From Piscicola geometra (Eukaryota > Annelida > Clitellata > Hirudinida > Piscicolidae), in the NCBI GenBank assembly GCA_943735955.1, contig OX030955.1, forward strand, positions 12,037,220 through 12,101,219: a DNA stretch of 64,000 bases, in the 5' to 3' direction. Under the pieces are notes generated by a model. That model was not told the origin of the DNA, made no database searches, and saw only the letters and a list, made by a program, of their open reading frames with translations. Within the stretch, counting starts at the first letter, position 1. The number at the start of each line of letters is the position of its first letter. The position numbers and the translations under genes were made by a program. Of the stretch, positions 41,369 through 57,793 are shown piece after piece.

Positions 41369-41773
41369 ATGTCTGGCAGAGGTAAAGGCGGCAAAGTGAA
41401 GGGAAAGTCAAAGACTAGGTCGAGTCGTGCGGGACTGCAATTCCCGGTCGGAAGAATTCACAGACTTCTTCGCAAAGGCAACTACGCCGAAAGAATCGGT
41501 GCAGGCGCGCCAGTCTACTTGGCCGCCGTGATGGAGTACTTGGCGGCTGAGGTACTCGAGTTGGCGGGCAACGCCGCGCGTGACAACAAGAAGACGAGAA
41601 TCATTCCTCGTCACTTGCAACTAGCCATCAGGAACGACGAAGAGTTGAACAAACTTTTGTCCGGCGTCACGATCGCCCAAGGTGGTGTCTTGCCAAACAT
41701 CCAGGCGGTTCTGCTGCCCAAGAAGACCGCTACAACTGGTGGAGGAGGCAGCCAGGCTGTTTCCAGTCAGTAA
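41369..41773 (+). CDS. H2A: Histone H2A, unit 8
   Basis: Complete, protein identical to unit 1. Confidence 0.98.
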   Translation: MSGRGKGGKVKGKSKTRSSRAGLQFPVGRIHRLLRKGNYAERIGAGAPVYLAAVMEYLAAEVLELAGNAARDNKKTRIIPRHLQLAIRNDEELNKLLSGVTIAQGGVLPNIQAVLLPKKTATTGGGGSQAVSSQ

Positions 41774-41814
41774 CGGATTCTGCTTGCTTCTTTACCAGCG
41801 AACAACTTCAAAAC

Positions 41815-41830
41815 GGCTCTTTTCAGAGCC
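41815..41830 (+). terminator. Histone 3' stem-loop of H2A, unit 8
   Basis: GGCTCTTTTCAGAGCC. Confidence 0.95.
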
Positions 41831-44534
41831 ACCCAATCTCGAAAAATAAAAAAGACTCTATGTTGTTGTTGTTTACTAAAGTAATGTAAACATTTTATTA
41901 TTCTTTTTTCTTGTTGTCGTCGTTTTCCATTTCGGCTTTATATCCGTCCATAAGCAGTATCAGCATCAAGGCGTCTACACTTTTCATAAATTCGGCTTTT
42001 TCATTATTTCTAACAAAGTCGCTTGAGATTGATTATATAAAAGGAAATTCCTTTTAGAAGGAGGAAAGTACTATAATTGTGAAAACGTAATTGAACCTAG
42101 CAGGCTAGAGGGTATCAAGGCATCTTTAGGCAACTATCATATTATATTCATTCATATTTCTACCTACTGTTTCGAGTTATCTTCGTGGTGACTCAAAAAC
42201 AAACGGCATAATAATAATAATAATAGATGTGTCTATAAAAGTAGTATGGCCCTCAATGCCTCTACTCCTTTCATCATTTGTGATAAATAAAGCTTGTAAA
42301 AGACTCACTTCAAATCAAATAAATTCCAAATTTAGAAAAAGTATGCTTTTCTATCTATTCAACAATCTCATGTTGTATACACTTAATTAAATATTTCACA
42401 AAGTTTGAATTTTAAGTGTAATCTTTAGTCGCCAGGGGGACAAAAAACTGAAATTTATAAGGGTTTTTTCTTTGATTATTTATAAAATCATGAAATTTAG
42501 ATGAAGTGCATAATAACAACAAAAATATTAACAGCAATAGAGCCATGGCAGTTTCAGTCTGCCTGCCTGCCTGCCTGCCTTCCTCCCTGCCAGCTAGCCT
42601 CTGCCTGCACACCTATATCTATTCAATATGTAGTAGCATTAGAAGAAGGCTTTCAATTTGAAGGCAGAATGCATTTATTATTAATATTAATTTCCATTTG
42701 GATTATTAATATTCACACAATATTCTTCTTTTTTTTCTATTCATCTACTATGCTTTCATAGGCACTCCAAAGGCTGCCTTCCAACATAAGGCAATTGCTC
42801 ACACTCAGACTGGCACTGCTTTGTAATTATATTTATTGTCTTCATTAATGTTCAAGATGAGAGCTAGATTGCTATTATTAGTATTTATGAACTGCAAAAA
42901 AAATTCATTTGAAATGTTCAAGTAGATAGAAAGAAAGAAAGATTGAATGTAAATGCCATCAGGCAGAAGCAAGTGCAAGAAAGAAGACAAGAAAGAGTCA
43001 CTCTATAGCAGCATTTGTAGCTACTCTTTAGCTTGGTATTTCTCATAAACAGTCAAAAGCCTACTCATGCCATGACAGTAAAACATCTTGGATGTATCTT
43101 GTATGTATGTATGTATGAGAATGTAGAAGGTATTAGTTCTTGAAAGAACTAGTTTTAGCTCTAAAGAAACAAGCATCGGATTCTTTTTTCATTTAATTAG
43201 ACTTATTAAAAAGCTAATTTTTAATTTCCTTATAACTCTAGTTCTTTCAAATCTCGGTCTTTTCGTTGGCGCCAAAACGCTTTGTTCTTTCAAGTTTATA
43301 AACAAAGCCTTTAAACACCCTTCATTTTGACTTTTAAACGCAATTCTTTTGCCTAAATTTATTAACTTACATTTATATAAGAAAAAGAAGAGTAGAAGGA
43401 TGATAAGGAGACATTTTCTTTTATTCCATAAGTACCTTCAAACCATGCCAATTAAAAATTTCTAAATGATGATGAAGCATTAAAGTGTTATGAGGTGAAA
43501 TCTTATGAGATAGGTGAGCAGTCAGTCAGACAGGCAGACAGACAGGCAGGCAGGCAGGCAGGCAGCAGACAGGCACTCAGTCAGTCAGTGAGGCAACAAG
43601 ACCTAGTCATTAAGCAAAATTTGGGAATTTGAGTAAAAGACCAAAAGAAAAACTTATAAAAACATTTAAAACTCACTTGCTGCTTCAGAGGAGAAGGTGA
43701 GCAAGAGATTATGAGCCTTATCAATATCTCTATAGATAGTTGCCAAAAATGACATGCAAATAGTAATAAAAACTAAAAAGTAGAAGAAACATTCTATTTA
43801 ATTCTATATATCGAGTCAAAAGAATCATGTGGATTAAAAATAAGAAGATATACTATTTAGAAATGACATGTGTGAACATGCATTCAGTCAGTCAAGGGCT
43901 CTTACAAAGAGGCAAGCAAGGATAGAATCCACTTTTGTTGATTGAAAGTAACATGTAAAAGTATAAATTTTATAAAATCAAAATAACTCACCTTTCGACT
44001 GTTTACAAAAACTTCATCTCAATCAAGTATGTAGAAGGCAAAAACTGCCTAAAAACTATTAGATTGGCATAAACGCACCAAGAAAGAAGTTGTGATTTTC
44101 TTTTAATCAAAAAATATCTATCAATCAAATATATATGAAAAATGTTTTAAAAGGTTGCAAATGTCAAGAGATTCAATCTGATGTCATGAGAGAGCAGGAG
44201 GGCAGACAGGCATAAAGACCTAAGGGAAATAATATATACTCTTGACTATATGTTCTTATTATAGGATGAAAATGTAATTTTTTTTATTATCCAAATAACT
44301 CACTAATACTAACTATATTGAAATTATTATTTTTAGTCGCCAGAGAGCCAAAAATAGCAATAAATAAAATAACAACTGACCGAATGAGAAGGGAGGATGC
44401 TTCTTTTTCTTTACACCACCACCACCAACAGCAACAACAACAACAACAGCAACAACAACAACAACAGCAACAACAACAACAACAGCAGCAACGAAGAAAC
44501 AACAACAAAGTTTATTTCTTTTTTGAGCATTGGT
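41831..44534. other. Long spacer 8 (type A, gactc)
   Basis: Same content as spacer 1 but ending in the longest CAA/CAG tract; no gene seen. Confidence 0.85.
44414..44491. repeat. CAC/CAA/CAG tract, spacer 8 (4 CAC, 22 CAA/CAG)
   Basis: Three CAG(CAA)5 units instead of two, an 18-bp gain shared with spacers 9 and 10. Confidence 0.9.
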
Positions 44535-44550
44535 GGCTCTGAAAAGAGCC
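44535..44550 (-). terminator. Histone 3' stem-loop of H3, unit 9
   Basis: GGCTCTTTTCAGAGCC on the minus strand. Confidence 0.95.
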
Positions 44551-44586
44551 GTTTTGTGGTGCAAGTTAAGTGATGAGCATTTCTTC

Positions 44587-45696
<1,110 letters not shown>

Positions 45697-45733
45697 GTCT
45701 CTTTCATCTATCCATCCATCCATCCTCACAAAC

Positions 45734-45749
45734 GGTCCTTTTCAGGACC
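45734..45749 (+). terminator. Histone 3' stem-loop of H4, unit 9
   Basis: GGTCCTTTTCAGGACC. Confidence 0.95.
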
Positions 45750-46133
45750 ACAATTTCGAAAAAACAAAAATAACTTTTGTCCTTTACCTCTCATATGAAA
45801 GAAAATTATTCTTCTTATTAATGGCTTAATATTCTTGATTGATTGATTACATTGAGTGAATTTTTGTTCAATAATAAAAAATGGAATCTCTCAAGTACAT
45901 AATCATTATTATTATCATGTCTATTCTTGATTTAGTGGACTTTTTTTAAATAATTAAAAACTTTATTAAATTGAATCTTTATTAAAAGTAAAAATATACA
46001 TTTTCGGAGAGTTCAATTTTCAATTCATCTAATCAATTAAGCATTTCATTAGCGGTGCCGTTAAGAGAGGTGCAGGCTAATATTAAATGAATAATCAACA
46101 AAGTGTCTATTTTTTCGTTTTTTGACATTTGGT
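45750..46133. other. Convergent H4/H2B region with 5-bp insertion, unit 9
   Basis: 384 bp, five longer than in units 1-8 and 12 because of ACATT inserted at 45849-45853 after the GATTGATT run. Otherwise as 962-1340. Confidence 0.85.
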
Positions 46134-46149
46134 GGCTCTGAAAAGAGCC
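46134..46149 (-). terminator. Histone 3' stem-loop of H2B, unit 9
   Basis: GGCTCTTTTCAGAGCC on the minus strand. Confidence 0.95.
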
Positions 46150-46187
46150 TTTTGATGAATGTTTAATAGTGAGGTAGTAGCAGATTT

Positions 46188-46559
46188 CTACTTGGAGCTG
46201 GTGTACTTGGTGACGGCCTTGGTTCCTTCGCTTACAGCGTGCTTCGCCAACTCACCGGGCAGCAGGAGTCGAACGGCTGTTTGAATTTCCCTAGACGTGA
46301 TGGTCGAGCGCTTGTTGTAGTGCGCCAGTCTAGACGCCTCAGCAGCGATTCTCTCGAAGATGTCGTTCACGAAAGAGTTCATGATCGACATAGCCTTGCC
46401 GCTGATGCCGGTGTCGGGGTGCACTTGCTTGAGCACCTTGTAGATGTAAATGAAGTAGGACTCCTTTCGCCTCTTCTTCTGCTTCTTATCGGCATTTCTG
46501 ACCGCCTTCGCCTTACTCGCGGCCTTCTTGGCTCCCTTACTGGCTGGTTTGGGTGGCAT
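46188..46559 (-). CDS. H2B: Histone H2B, unit 9
   Basis: Protein identical to unit 1. A silent CCT to CCC change in the proline codon of [10 protein letters not shown] (plus-strand position 46257) is shared only with units 10 and 11. Confidence 0.99.
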   Translation of the reverse strand: MPPKPASKGAKKAASKAKAVRNADKKQKKRRKESYFIYIYKVLKQVHPDTGISGKAMSIMNSFVNDIFERIAAEASRLAHYNKRSTITSREIQTAVRLLLPGELAKHAVSEGTKAVTKYTSSK

Positions 46560-46985
46560 GCTTGTTGACTAATTGACTGACTAACTGACCGACTGAGAAT
46601 GAGAATATGTGAAATTTCACAAATGCAGAGTCGACGTCTTGCTACTATTTATACGGAAAGCGATCTCGCCACTTTAGTCAAGTTATCACGTGAGCAATTG
46701 ACTAAAGTTACTCAGCCAATTAGAGCCGACGTTCGAAAGTTTGACTAAAGTGAAATAGACGAATGGCGGTTGATATTTCAAATTTGACTAAAGTCAAATC
46801 GACGAACGGCGGTTGAGACAACAAAGTTGACTAAAGTGAAATCGACGAATGGCAGTAGAGATTTCAAATTTGACTAAAGTCACTTTTGTATATAAAGGAG
46901 CTTTCAAATTTAACTCGACATAACTACCGATCTCCATTCCATTAGATTTTACATTTCTTAGTAGTCAACGTCATCAGTCATCAGC
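46560..46985. promoter_or_regulatory. Divergent H2B/H2A promoter, unit 9
   Basis: Same as 1767-2192; the 43-bp array starts at 46697. Confidence 0.9.
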
Positions 46986-47390
46986 ATGTCTGGCAGAGGT
47001 AAAGGCGGCAAAGTGAAGGGAAAGTCAAAGACTAGGTCGAGTCGTGCGGGACTGCAATTCCCGGTCGGAAGAATTCACAGACTTCTTCGCAAAGGCAACT
47101 ACGCCGAAAGAATCGGTGCAGGCGCGCCAGTCTACTTGGCCGCCGTGATGGAGTACTTGGCGGCTGAGGTACTCGAGTTGGCGGGCAACGCCGCGCGTGA
47201 CAACAAGAAGACGAGAATCATTCCTCGTCACTTGCAACTAGCCATCAGGAACGACGAAGAGTTGAACAAACTTTTGTCCGGCGTCACGATCGCCCAAGGT
47301 GGTGTCTTGCCAAACATCCAGGCGGTTCTGCTGCCCAAGAAGACCGCTACAACTGGTGGAGGAGGCAGCCAGGCTGTTTCCAGTCAGTAA
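46986..47390 (+). CDS. H2A: Histone H2A, unit 9
   Basis: Complete, protein identical to unit 1. Confidence 0.98.
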   Translation: MSGRGKGGKVKGKSKTRSSRAGLQFPVGRIHRLLRKGNYAERIGAGAPVYLAAVMEYLAAEVLELAGNAARDNKKTRIIPRHLQLAIRNDEELNKLLSGVTIAQGGVLPNIQAVLLPKKTATTGGGGSQAVSSQ

Positions 47391-47431
47391 CGGATTCTGC
47401 TTGCTTCTTTACCAGCGAACAACTTCAAAAC

Positions 47432-47447
47432 GGCTCTTTTCAGAGCC
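47432..47447 (+). terminator. Histone 3' stem-loop of H2A, unit 9
   Basis: GGCTCTTTTCAGAGCC. Confidence 0.95.
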
Positions 47448-50151
47448 ACCCAATCTCGAAAAATAAAAAAGACTCTATGTTGTTGTTGTTTACTAAAGTA
47501 ATGTAAACATTTTATTATTCTTTTTTCTTGTTGTCGTCGTTTTCCATTTCGGCTTTATATCCGTCCATAAGCAGTATCAGCATCAAGGCGTCTACACTTT
47601 TCATAAATTCGGCTTTTTCATTATTTCTAACAAAGTCGCTTGAGATTGATTATATAAAAGGAAATTCCTTTTAGAAGGAGGAAAGTACTATAATTGTGAA
47701 AACGTAATTGAACCTAGCAGGCTAGAGGGTATCAAGGCATCTTTAGGCAACTATCATATTATATTCATTCATATTTCTACCTACTGTTTCGAGTTATCTT
47801 CGTGGTGACTCAAAAACAAACGGCATAATAATAATAATAATAGATGTGTCTATAAAAGTAGTATGGCCCTCAATGCCTCTACTCCTTTCATCATTTGTGA
47901 TAAATAAAGCTTGTAAAAGAGTCACTTCAAATCAAATAAATTCCAAATTTAGAAAAAGTATGCTTTTCTATCTATTCAACAATCTCATGTTGTATACACT
48001 TAATTAAATATTTCACAAAGTTTGAATTTTAAGTGTAATCTTTAGTCGCCAGGGGGACAAAAAACTGAAATTTATAAGGGTTTTTTCTTTGATTATTTAT
48101 AAAATCATGAAATTTAGATGAAGTGCATAATAACAACAAAAATATTAACAGCAATAGAGCCATGGCAGTTTCAGTCTGCCTGCCTGCCTGCCTGCCTTCC
48201 TCCCTGCCAGCTAGCCTCTGCCTGCACACCTATATCTATTCAATATGTAGTAGCATTAGAAGAAGGCTTTCAATTTGAAGGCAGAATGCATTTATTATTA
48301 ATATTAATTTCCATTTGGATTATTAATATTCACACAATATTCTTCTTTTTTTTCTATTCATCTACTATGCTTTCATAGGCACTCCAAAGGCTGCCTTCCA
48401 ACATAAGGCAATTGCTCACACTCAGACTGGCACTGCTTTGTAATTATATTTATTGTCTTCATTAATGTTCAAGATGAGAGCTAGATTGCTATTATTAGTA
48501 TTTATGAACTGCAAAAAAAATTCATTTGAAATGTTCAAGTAGATAGAAAGAAAGAAAGATTGAATGTAAATGCCATCAGGCAGAAGCAAGTGCAAGAAAG
48601 AAGACAAGAAAGAGTCACTCTATAGCAGCATTTGTAGCTACTCTTTAGCTTGGTATTTCTCATAAACAGTCAAAAGCCTACTCATGCCATGACAGTAAAA
48701 CATCTTGGATGTATCTTGTATGTATGTATGTATGAGAATGTAGAAGGTATTAGTTCTTGAAAGAACTAGTTTTAGCTCTAAAGAAACAAGCATCGGATTC
48801 TTTTTTCATTTAATTAGACTTATTAAAAAGCTAATTTTTAATTTCCTTATAACTCTAGTTCTTTCAAATCTCGGTCTTTTCGTTGGCGCCAAAACGCTTT
48901 GTTCTTTCAAGTTTATAAACAAAGCCTTTAAACACCCTTCATTTTGACTTTTAAACGCAATTCTTTTGCCTAAATTTATTAACTTACATTTATATAAGAA
49001 AAAGAAGAGTAGAAGGATGATAAGGAGACATTTTCTTTTATTCCATAAGTACCTTCAAACCATGCCAATTAAAAATTTCTAAATGATGATGAAGCATTAA
49101 AGTGTTATGAGGTGAAATCTTATGAGATAGGTGAGCAGTCAGTCAGACAGGCAGACAGACAGGCAGGCAGGCAGGCAGGCAGCAGACAGGCACTCAGTCA
49201 GTCAGTGAGGCAACAAGACCTAGTCATTAAGCAAAATTTGGGAATTTGAGTAAAAGACCAAAAGAAAAACTTATAAAAACATTTAAAACTCACTTGCTGC
49301 TTCAGAGGAGAAGGTGAGCAAGAGATTATGAGCCTTATCAATATCTCTATAGATAGTTGCCAAAAATGACATGCAAATAGTAATAAAAACTAAAAAGTAG
49401 AAGAAACATTCTATTTAATTCTATATATCGAGTCAAAAGAATCATGTGGATTAAAAATAAGAAGATATACTATTTAGAAATGACATGTGTGAACATGCAT
49501 TCAGTCAGTCAAGGGCTCTTACAAAGAGGCAAGCAAGGATAGAATCCACTTTTGTTGATTGAAAGTAACATGTAAAAGTATAAATTTTATAAAATCAAAA
49601 TAACTCACCTTTCGACTGTTTACAAAAACTTCATCTCAATCAAGTATGTAGAAGGCAAAAACTGCCTAAAAACTATTAGATTGGCATAAACGCACCAAGA
49701 AAGAAGTTGTGATTTTCTTTTAATCAAAAAATATCTATCAATCAAATATATATGAAAAATGTTTTAAAAGGTTGCAAATGTCAAGAGATTCAATCTGATG
49801 TCATGAGAGAGCAGGAGGGCAGACAGGCATAAAGACCTAAGGGAAATAATATATACTCTTGACTATATGTTCTTATTATAGGATGAAAATGTAATTTTTT
49901 TTATTATCCAAATAACTCACTAATACTAACTATATTGAAATTATTATTTTTAGTCGCCAGAGAGCCAAAAATAGCAATAAATAAAATAACAACTGACCGA
50001 ATGAGAAGGGAGGATGCTTCTTTTTCTTTACACCACCACCACCAACAGCAACAACAACAACAACAGCAACAACAACAACAACAGCAACAACAACAACAAC
50101 AGCAGCAACGAAGAAACAACAACAAAGTTTATTTCTTTTTTGAGCATTGGT
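47448..50151. other. Long spacer 9 (type A, gagtc)
   Basis: Type A with the GAGTC variant shared with spacer 2; no gene seen. Confidence 0.85.
50031..50108. repeat. CAC/CAA/CAG tract, spacer 9 (4 CAC, 22 CAA/CAG)
   Basis: Same three-unit form as spacer 8. Confidence 0.9.
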
Positions 50152-50167
50152 GGCTCTGAAAAGAGCC
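50152..50167 (-). terminator. Histone 3' stem-loop of H3, unit 10
   Basis: GGCTCTTTTCAGAGCC on the minus strand. Confidence 0.95.
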
Positions 50168-50203
50168 GTTTTGTGGTGCAAGTTAAGTGATGAGCATTTC
50201 TTC

Positions 50204-51313
<1,110 letters not shown>

Positions 51314-51350
51314 GTCTCTTTCATCTATCCATCCATCCATCCTCACAAAC

Positions 51351-51366
51351 GGTCCTTTTCAGGACC
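51351..51366 (+). terminator. Histone 3' stem-loop of H4, unit 10
   Basis: GGTCCTTTTCAGGACC. Confidence 0.95.
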
Positions 51367-51750
51367 ACAATTTCGAAAAAACAAAAATAACTTTTGTCCT
51401 TTACCTCTCATATGAAAGAAAATTATTCTTCTTATTAATGGCTTAATATTCTTGATTGATTGATTACATTGAGTGAATTTTTGTTCAATAATAAAAAATG
51501 GAATCTCTCAAGTACATAATCATTATTATTATCATGTCTATTCTTGATTTAGTGGACTTTTTTTAAATAATTAAAAACTTTATTAAATTGAATCTTTATT
51601 AAAAGTAAAAATATACATTTTCGGAGAGTTCAATTTTCAATTCATCTAATCAATTAAGCATTTCATTAGCGGTGCCGTTAAGAGAGGTGCAGGCTAATAT
51701 TAAATGAATAATCAACAAAGTGTCTATTTTTTCGTTTTTTGACATTTGGT
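51367..51750. other. Convergent H4/H2B region with 5-bp insertion, unit 10
   Basis: ACATT inserted at 51466-51470; otherwise as 962-1340. Confidence 0.85.
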
Positions 51751-51766
51751 GGCTCTGAAAAGAGCC
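51751..51766 (-). terminator. Histone 3' stem-loop of H2B, unit 10
   Basis: GGCTCTTTTCAGAGCC on the minus strand. Confidence 0.95.
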
Positions 51767-51804
51767 TTTTGATGAATGTTTAATAGTGAGGTAGTAGCAG
51801 ATTT

Positions 51805-52176
51805 CTACTTGGAGCTGGTGTACTTGGTGACGGCCTTGGTTCCTTCGCTTACAGCGTGCTTCGCCAACTCACCGGGCAGCAGGAGTCGAACGGCTGTTTG
51901 AATTTCCCTAGACGTGATGGTCGAGCGCTTGTTGTAGTGCGCCAGTCTAGACGCCTCAGCAGCGATTCTCTCGAAGATGTCGTTCACGAAAGAGTTCATG
52001 ATCGACATAGCCTTGCCGCTGATGCCGGTGTCGGGGTGCACTTGCTTGAGCACCTTGTAGATGTAAATGAAGTAGGACTCCTTTCGCCTCTTCTTCTGCT
52101 TCTTATCGGCATTTCTGACCGCCTTCGCCTTACTCGCGGCCTTCTTGGCTCCCTTACTGGCTGGTTTGGGTGGCAT
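51805..52176 (-). CDS. H2B: Histone H2B, unit 10
   Basis: Protein identical to unit 1; carries the silent proline CCC shared by units 9-11 (position 51874). Confidence 0.99.
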   Translation of the reverse strand: MPPKPASKGAKKAASKAKAVRNADKKQKKRRKESYFIYIYKVLKQVHPDTGISGKAMSIMNSFVNDIFERIAAEASRLAHYNKRSTITSREIQTAVRLLLPGELAKHAVSEGTKAVTKYTSSK

Positions 52177-52602
52177 GCTTGTTGACTAATTGACTGACTA
52201 ACTGACCGACTGAGAATGAGAATATGTGAAATTTCACAAATGCAGAGTCGACGTCTTGCTACTATTTATACGGAAAGCGATCTCGCCACTTTAGTCAAGT
52301 TATCACGTGAGCAATTGACTAAAGTTACTCAGCCAATTAGAGCCGACGTTCGAAAGTTTGACTAAAGTGAAATAGACGAATGGCGGTTGATATTTCAAAT
52401 TTGACTAAAGTCAAATCGACGAACGGCGGTTGAGACAACAAAGTTGACTAAAGTGAAATCGACGAATGGCAGTAGAGATTTCAAATTTGACTAAAGTCAC
52501 TTTTGTATATAAAGGAGCTTTCAAATTTAACTCGACATAACTACCGATCTCCATTCCATTAGATTTTACATTTCTTAGTAGTCAACGTCATCAGTCATCA
52601 GC
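52177..52602. promoter_or_regulatory. Divergent H2B/H2A promoter, unit 10
   Basis: Same as 1767-2192; the 43-bp array starts at 52314. Confidence 0.9.
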
Positions 52603-53007
52603 ATGTCTGGCAGAGGTAAAGGCGGCAAAGTGAAGGGAAAGTCAAAGACTAGGTCGAGTCGTGCGGGACTGCAATTCCCGGTCGGAAGAATTCACAGACT
52701 TCTTCGCAAAGGCAACTACGCCGAAAGAATCGGTGCAGGCGCGCCAGTCTACTTGGCCGCCGTGATGGAGTACTTGGCGGCTGAGGTACTCGAGTTGGCG
52801 GGCAACGCCGCGCGTGACAACAAGAAGACGAGAATCATTCCTCGTCACTTGCAACTAGCCATCAGGAACGACGAAGAGTTGAACAAACTTTTGTCCGGCG
52901 TCACGATCGCCCAAGGTGGTGTCTTGCCAAACATCCAGGCGGTTCTGCTGCCCAAGAAGACCGCTACAACTGGTGGAGGAGGCAGCCAGGCTGTTTCCAG
53001 TCAGTAA
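52603..53007 (+). CDS. H2A: Histone H2A, unit 10
   Basis: Complete, protein identical to unit 1. Confidence 0.98.
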   Translation: MSGRGKGGKVKGKSKTRSSRAGLQFPVGRIHRLLRKGNYAERIGAGAPVYLAAVMEYLAAEVLELAGNAARDNKKTRIIPRHLQLAIRNDEELNKLLSGVTIAQGGVLPNIQAVLLPKKTATTGGGGSQAVSSQ

Positions 53008-53048
53008 CGGATTCTGCTTGCTTCTTTACCAGCGAACAACTTCAAAAC

Positions 53049-53064
53049 GGCTCTTTTCAGAGCC
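53049..53064 (+). terminator. Histone 3' stem-loop of H2A, unit 10
   Basis: GGCTCTTTTCAGAGCC. Confidence 0.95.
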
Positions 53065-55768
53065 ACCCAATCTCGAAAAATAAAAAAGACTCTATGTTGT
53101 TGTTGTTTACTAAAGTAATGTAAACATTTTATTATTCTTTTTTCTTGTTGTCGTCGTTTTCCATTTCGGCTTTATATCCGTCCATAAGCAGTATCAGCAT
53201 CAAGGCGTCTACACTTTTCATAAATTCGGCTTTTTCATTATTTCTAACAAAGTCGCTTGAGATTGATTATATAAAAGGAAATTCCTTTTAGAAGGAGGAA
53301 AGTACTATAATTGTGAAAACGTAATTGAACCTAGCAGGCTAGAGGGTATCAAGGCATCTTTAGGCAACTATCATATTATATTCATTCATATTTCTACCTA
53401 CTGTTTCGAGTTATCTTCGTGGTGACTCAAAAACAAACGGCATAATAATAATAATAATAGATGTGTCTATAAAAGTAGTATGGCCCTCAATGCCTCTACT
53501 CCTTTCATCATTTGTGATAAATAAAGCTTGTAAAAGACTCACTTCAAATCAAATAAATTCCAAATTTAGAAAAAGTATGCTTTTCTATCTATTCAACAAT
53601 CTCATGTTGTATACACTTAATTAAATATTTCACAAAGTTTGAATTTTAAGTGTAATCTTTAGTCGCCAGGGGGACAAAAAACTGAAATTTATAAGGGTTT
53701 TTTCTTTGATTATTTATAAAATCATGAAATTTAGATGAAGTGCATAATAACAACAAAAATATTAACAGCAATAGAGCCATGGCAGTTTCAGTCTGCCTGC
53801 CTGCCTGCCTGCCTTCCTCCCTGCCAGCTAGCCTCTGCCTGCACACCTATATCTATTCAATATGTAGTAGCATTAGAAGAAGGCTTTCAATTTGAAGGCA
53901 GAATGCATTTATTATTAATATTAATTTCCATTTGGATTATTAATATTCACACAATATTCTTCTTTTTTTTCTATTCATCTACTATGCTTTCATAGGCACT
54001 CCAAAGGCTGCCTTCCAACATAAGGCAATTGCTCACACTCAGACTGGCACTGCTTTGTAATTATATTTATTGTCTTCATTAATGTTCAAGATGAGAGCTA
54101 GATTGCTATTATTAGTATTTATGAACTGCAAAAAAAATTCATTTGAAATGTTCAAGTAGATAGAAAGAAAGAAAGATTGAATGTAAATGCCATCAGGCAG
54201 AAGCAAGTGCAAGAAAGAAGACAAGAAAGAGTCACTCTATAGCAGCATTTGTAGCTACTCTTTAGCTTGGTATTTCTCATAAACAGTCAAAAGCCTACTC
54301 ATGCCATGACAGTAAAACATCTTGGATGTATCTTGTATGTATGTATGTATGAGAATGTAGAAGGTATTAGTTCTTGAAAGAACTAGTTTTAGCTCTAAAG
54401 AAACAAGCATCGGATTCTTTTTTCATTTAATTAGACTTATTAAAAAGCTAATTTTTAATTTCCTTATAACTCTAGTTCTTTCAAATCTCGGTCTTTTCGT
54501 TGGCGCCAAAACGCTTTGTTCTTTCAAGTTTATAAACAAAGCCTTTAAACACCCTTCATTTTGACTTTTAAACGCAATTCTTTTGCCTAAATTTATTAAC
54601 TTACATTTATATAAGAAAAAGAAGAGTAGAAGGATGATAAGGAGACATTTTCTTTTATTCCATAAGTACCTTCAAACCATGCCAATTAAAAATTTCTAAA
54701 TGATGATGAAGCATTAAAGTGTTATGAGGTGAAATCTTATGAGATAGGTGAGCAGTCAGTCAGACAGGCAGACAGACAGGCAGGCAGGCAGGCAGGCAGC
54801 AGACAGGCACTCAGTCAGTCAGTGAGGCAACAAGACCTAGTCATTAAGCAAAATTTGGGAATTTGAGTAAAAGACCAAAAGAAAAACTTATAAAAACATT
54901 TAAAACTCACTTGCTGCTTCAGAGGAGAAGGTGAGCAAGAGATTATGAGCCTTATCAATATCTCTATAGATAGTTGCCAAAAATGACATGCAAATAGTAA
55001 TAAAAACTAAAAAGTAGAAGAAACATTCTATTTAATTCTATATATCGAGTCAAAAGAATCATGTGGATTAAAAATAAGAAGATATACTATTTAGAAATGA
55101 CATGTGTGAACATGCATTCAGTCAGTCAAGGGCTCTTACAAAGAGGCAAGCAAGGATAGAATCCACTTTTGTTGATTGAAAGTAACATGTAAAAGTATAA
55201 ATTTTATAAAATCAAAATAACTCACCTTTCGACTGTTTACAAAAACTTCATCTCAATCAAGTATGTAGAAGGCAAAAACTGCCTAAAAACTATTAGATTG
55301 GCATAAACGCACCAAGAAAGAAGTTGTGATTTTCTTTTAATCAAAAAATATCTATCAATCAAATATATATGAAAAATGTTTTAAAAGGTTGCAAATGTCA
55401 AGAGATTCAATCTGATGTCATGAGAGAGCAGGAGGGCAGACAGGCATAAAGACCTAAGGGAAATAATATATACTCTTGACTATATGTTCTTATTATAGGA
55501 TGAAAATGTAATTTTTTTTATTATCCAAATAACTCACTAATACTAACTATATTGAAATTATTATTTTTAGTCGCCAGAGAGCCAAAAATAGCAATAAATA
55601 AAATAACAACTGACCGAATGAGAAGGGAGGATGCTTCTTTTTCTTTACACCACCACCACCAACAGCAACAACAACAACAACAGCAACAACAACAACAACA
55701 GCAACAACAACAACAACAGCAGCAACGAAGAAACAACAACAAAGTTTATTTCTTTTTTGAGCATTGGT
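53065..55768. other. Long spacer 10 (type A, gactc)
   Basis: Type A, same content as spacer 8; no gene seen. Confidence 0.85.
55648..55725. repeat. CAC/CAA/CAG tract, spacer 10 (4 CAC, 22 CAA/CAG)
   Basis: Same three-unit form as spacers 8 and 9. Confidence 0.9.
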
Positions 55769-55784
55769 GGCTCTGAAAAGAGCC
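55769..55784 (-). terminator. Histone 3' stem-loop of H3, unit 11
   Basis: GGCTCTTTTCAGAGCC on the minus strand. Confidence 0.95.
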
Positions 55785-55820
55785 GTTTTGTGGTGCAAGT
55801 TAAGTGATGAGCATTTCTTC

Positions 55821-56930
<1,110 letters not shown>

Positions 56931-56967
56931 GTCTCTTTCATCTATCCATCCATCCATCCTCACAAAC

Positions 56968-56983
56968 GGTCCTTTTCAGGACC
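56968..56983 (+). terminator. Histone 3' stem-loop of H4, unit 11
   Basis: GGTCCTTTTCAGGACC. Confidence 0.95.
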
Positions 56984-57367
56984 ACAATTTCGAAAAAACA
57001 AAAATAACTTTTGTCCTTTACCTCTCATATGAAAGAAAATTATTCTTCTTATTAATGGCTTAATATTCTTGATTGATTGATTACATTGAGTGAATTTTTG
57101 TTCAATAATAAAAAATGGAATCTCTCAAGTACATAATCATTATTATTATCATGTCTATTCTTGATTTAGTGGACTTTTTTTAAATAATTAAAAACTTTAT
57201 TAAATTGAATCTTTATTAAAAGTAAAAATATACATTTTCGGAGAGTTCAATTTTCAATTCATCTAATCAATTAAGCATTTCATTAGCGGTGCCGTTAAGA
57301 GAGGTGCAGGCTAATATTAAATGAATAATCAACAAAGTGTCTATTTTTTCGTTTTTTGACATTTGGT
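56984..57367. other. Convergent H4/H2B region with 5-bp insertion, unit 11
   Basis: ACATT inserted at 57083-57087; otherwise as 962-1340. Confidence 0.85.
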
Positions 57368-57383
57368 GGCTCTGAAAAGAGCC
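57368..57383 (-). terminator. Histone 3' stem-loop of H2B, unit 11
   Basis: GGCTCTTTTCAGAGCC on the minus strand. Confidence 0.95.
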
Positions 57384-57421
57384 TTTTGATGAATGTTTAA
57401 TAGTGAGGTAGTAGCAGATTT

Positions 57422-57793
57422 CTACTTGGAGCTGGTGTACTTGGTGACGGCCTTGGTTCCTTCGCTTACAGCGTGCTTCGCCAACTCACCGGGCAGCAGG
57501 AGTCGAACGGCTGTTTGAATTTCCCTAGACGTGATGGTCGAGCGCTTGTTGTAGTGCGCCAGTCTAGACGCCTCAGCAGCGATTCTCTCGAAGATGTCGT
57601 TCACGAAAGAGTTCATGATCGACATAGCCTTGCCGCTGATGCCGGTGTCGGGGTGCACTTGCTTGAGCACCTTGTAGATGTAAATGAAGTAGGACTCCTT
57701 TCGCCTCTTCTTCTGCTTCTTATCGGCATTTCTGACCGCCTTCGCCTTACTCGCGGCCTTCTTGGCTCCCTTACTGGCTGGTTTGGGTGGCAT
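57422..57793 (-). CDS. H2B: Histone H2B, unit 11
   Basis: Protein identical to unit 1; carries the silent proline CCC of units 9-11 (position 57491). Confidence 0.99.
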   Translation of the reverse strand: MPPKPASKGAKKAASKAKAVRNADKKQKKRRKESYFIYIYKVLKQVHPDTGISGKAMSIMNSFVNDIFERIAAEASRLAHYNKRSTITSREIQTAVRLLLPGELAKHAVSEGTKAVTKYTSSK